From the NCBI GenBank assembly GCA_937891215.1, contig CALAEU010000271.1:1-7745 (forward strand): a DNA stretch of 7,745 nucleotides, given 5' to 3'. This DNA comes from an uncultured Clostridia bacterium (GTDB taxonomy: Bacteria > Bacillota_A > Clostridia > Oscillospirales > Acutalibacteraceae). Each line of letters opens with the position of its first letter. Positions within the stretch are counted from its first letter, which is position 1. A program made the translations under genes and the position numbers. The notes beneath the pieces were generated by a model that was not told the origin of the DNA, ran no database searches, and was given only the letters and a program-made list of their open reading frames with translations. This document shows positions 6,109 through 7,745 of this stretch, one piece after another.

Positions 6109-7745
6109 TGACCGAAAATATAGGTAAGGTTGTAAGCGTTAATGGTAACCTCGTCTCAGTAAGGTTTACAGGCGATGTTTCCATGAACGAAATTTGTTAT
6201 GTTAAAGTAGATGATGTTAAACTCAAAAGTGAGGTTATCCGTATAAAAGGTGATATCGCACAGATTCAGGTTTATGAAATGACTGGCGGTATTAAATGCG
6301 GTGACGATGTAGAATTCACTGGTGAAATGTTATCTGCTCAGTTAGGACCTGGTCTTTTGGGTCAGGTTTATGATGGTCTTCAGAATCCGTTGCCTGTTTT
6401 AGCAGAACAAGCAGGTTGGTTTTTAGAGAGAGGTATTTATGCCGATGGCTTAAATGCCGAAAAGAAATGGGAATTTACACCAACTGCAAAGCCTGGCGAC
6501 ACTTTAAAAGCAGGTGAATATATAGGTACAGTTCCTGAAGGACCATTTACTCACAAAATATTTATTCCATTTAACTTGCTTGGCACTTACACAGTAAAGT
6601 CAATCAATGAAAAAGGCGAATATACAGTAAATGAAACTATTGCAGTAGTAACAGATGAACGCGGTAAAGAAATAGAGATTTCAATGGCTTTCAGATGGCC
6701 GGTTAAACGCGCAGTTAAATGTTATAGTGAAAGATTAGCACCACAGGAAACAATGGAAACAAAGGTGCGTCTTATAGACTCATTCTTCCCTGTTGCAAAA
6801 GGCGGAACATACTGTACACCTGGTCCTTTCGGTGCGGGTAAAACAGTTTTACAGCATACAACATCAAAATATGCTGATGTTGATATAGTTATTATTGCTG
6901 CTTGTGGTGAGCGTGCCGGTGAAGTTGTTGAAACTCTTACAGAGTTCCCTGAACTTACTGACCCTAAAACAGGTCGTTCACTTATGGAAAGAACAATTAT
7001 TATCTGTAATACTTCATCAATGCCGGTTGCTTCCCGTGAAGCATCAGTTTACACTTCAGTAACACTTGCAGAATATTACAGACAAATGGGTCTTCATGTT
7101 CTTCTTCTTGCAGACTCAACTTCTCGTTGGGCACAGGCATTAAGAGAAATGTCTGGTCGTCTTGAAGAAATTCCTGGTGAAGAAGCATTCCCGGCTTATC
7201 TTGAATCATATATTGCAGCATTCTATGAAAGAGCGGGTTATGTGCGTTTACCTGATGGTAGCACAGGTTCTGTTACAATCGGTGGTACAGTTTCTCCTGC
7301 TGGTGGTAACTTTGAAGAACCGGTTACACAGGCAACTCTTAAAGTTGTTGGTGCATTCCACGGTCTTTCCCGTGAGCGTTCAGATGCCAGAAAATACCCT
7401 GCAATTGACCCACTTATTTCGTGGTCAAAATATAAGACAGTTACTGATTCTAAAAAATCAGCATACTGCAAAAAAATTCTTCTTGAGGGCGACGAAATCG
7501 GCTCTATGATGAAGGTTGTTGGTGAAGAAGGCACAAGTCTTTCTGACTATCAGGTTTATTTAAAGGCAGAAATGCTTGACGCAGTTTATCTTCAACAGAA
7601 CTCATTTGATTTGATTGAAGCAAACTGTACAAGAGAGCGTCAGTGCTATGTTACAGATAAACTTATCCGTATTCTTGGCAGTGAATATGTTCTTGATAAT
7701 AAAGACGATGCGCGTAGTTTCTTTAACCGTATGCGTCAGAAATTT
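6108..7745 (+). CDS. ntpA: V/A-type ATPase catalytic subunit A (partial, 3' end outside window)
   Basis: The frame is open for 546 codons to the window edge, about 40-50 residues short of a full subunit A. It is the nucleotide-binding catalytic subunit of the V1 head, which hydrolyses or makes ATP while driving ion transport. In order: N-terminal beta-barrel (about 1-70), the A-specific non-homologous insert (about 110-190), Walker A GPFGAGKT at 239-246, ACGERAGEVVETLTEFPEL at 265-283 with the probable catalytic Glu268, Walker B LLLADST at 332-338 with SRWAQALREMSGRLEE, then VSPAGGNFEEPVT and DPLISWSKY, and a C-terminal helical domain from about 445. The form ACGERAGEVVET differs from the CGERGNEMTDVL of Enterococcus, Thermus and eukaryotes and is like the Chlamydia, Bacteroides and Treponema type. 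No frameshift or lost catalytic residue was seen. An alternative start at 6105 adds one Met. Coupling ion (H+ or Na+) cannot be told without subunit K. Confidence 0.95.
   Translation, partial: MTENIGKVVSVNGNLVSVRFTGDVSMNEICYVKVDDVKLKSEVIRIKGDIAQIQVYEMTGGIKCGDDVEFTGEMLSAQLGPGLLGQVYDGLQNPLPVLAEQAGWFLERGIYADGLNAEKKWEFTPTAKPGDTLKAGEYIGTVPEGPFTHKIFIPFNLLGTYTVKSINEKGEYTVNETIAVVTDERGKEIEISMAFRWPVKRAVKCYSERLAPQETMETKVRLIDSFFPVAKGGTYCTPGPFGAGKTVLQHTTSKYADVDIVIIAACGERAGEVVETLTEFPELTDPKTGRSLMERTIIICNTSSMPVASREASVYTSVTLAEYYRQMGLHVLLLADSTSRWAQALREMSGRLEEIPGEEAFPAYLESYIAAFYERAGYVRLPDGSTGSVTIGGTVSPAGGNFEEPVTQATLKVVGAFHGLSRERSDARKYPAIDPLISWSKYKTVTDSKKSAYCKKILLEGDEIGSMMKVVGEEGTSLSDYQVYLKAEMLDAVYLQQNSFDLIEANCTRERQCYVTDKLIRILGSEYVLDNKDDARSFFNRMRQKF

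Noticed and set aside
6813..6815. Cys236 just before the Walker A motif as a novel redox switch
   Set aside because: Eukaryotic subunit A has a redox-sensitive Cys inside the P-loop, but this one is at a different position and, as I recall, Cys here is common in the Bacteroidota/spirochaete type, so it is not evidence of a new switch.
7000..7534. Reverse ORFs at 7000-7221 and 7238-7534, and a forward ORF at 7162-7509
   Set aside because: All overlap the catalytic core of subunit A in other frames, which is unmistakable and continuous; they are shadows.
1..7745. Bacteroidota as the source organism, suggested by the ATPase type
   Set aside because: Bacteroidota rarely use strong Shine-Dalgarno sites and have a different promoter form (TAnnTTTG), whereas this window has GGAG/GGAGG sites and a sigma-A-like promoter.

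Overview
This window looks like a low-GC, Gram-positive-type bacterium, probably an anaerobic clostridium of a gut or rumen community. Supporting signs are strong purine-rich Shine-Dalgarno sites (GGAG/GGAGG) before most starts, an A+T-rich codon third position, a sigma-A-like extended -10 promoter and a membrane protein that follows the positive-inside rule. This placement is inferred; no marker gene such as rRNA is present. All genes are on the + strand and no mobile element, tRNA, rRNA or CRISPR array was seen.

Region 1 (1-4789) is a carbohydrate-processing cluster. It starts with the last residues of an unidentified upstream gene (ends at 53). Next comes a WbsX/GH99-like protein (96-1226), a small alpha/beta-hydrolase esterase (1228-2040) one base behind it, a 21-codon micro-ORF with its own ribosome binding site (2052-2117), and a large protein (2132-4789) that joins five predicted membrane helices to a right-handed parallel beta-helix, pectate-lyase-fold ectodomain. 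The first two enzymes have no signal peptide and look cytoplasmic, whereas the beta-helix should face outward. One reading is that a glycan is cut at the cell surface by the tethered beta-helix enzyme and then trimmed and de-esterified inside. The glycan cannot be named from the sequence.

Region 2 (4790-4942) is the boundary. A long A+T-rich hairpin (4837-4883) fits an intrinsic terminator for region 1, and a good promoter (-35 at 4865-4870, extended -10 ending at 4893) begins inside its 3' arm and drives the next operon.

Region 3 (4943-7745) is the start of a V/A-type ATPase operon: subunit E (peripheral stalk), a DUF2764-family protein, and catalytic subunit A, which runs off the window's right edge after 546 codons. 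This E-DUF2764-A order, with no separate C or F gene between E and A, and the sequence of the A subunit itself, are like the V-ATPases of Bacteroidota, Chlamydiota and Spirochaetota rather than the classical Enterococcus/Thermus E-C-F/G-A-B-D layout. Genes for B, D, I and K would be expected just beyond the edge.

The most interesting points are the DUF2764-containing ATPase type in a Gram-positive-looking genome, the polytopic membrane anchor fused to the beta-helix enzyme, the overlapping terminator and promoter, and the micro-ORF. No wholly new system is clearly visible.
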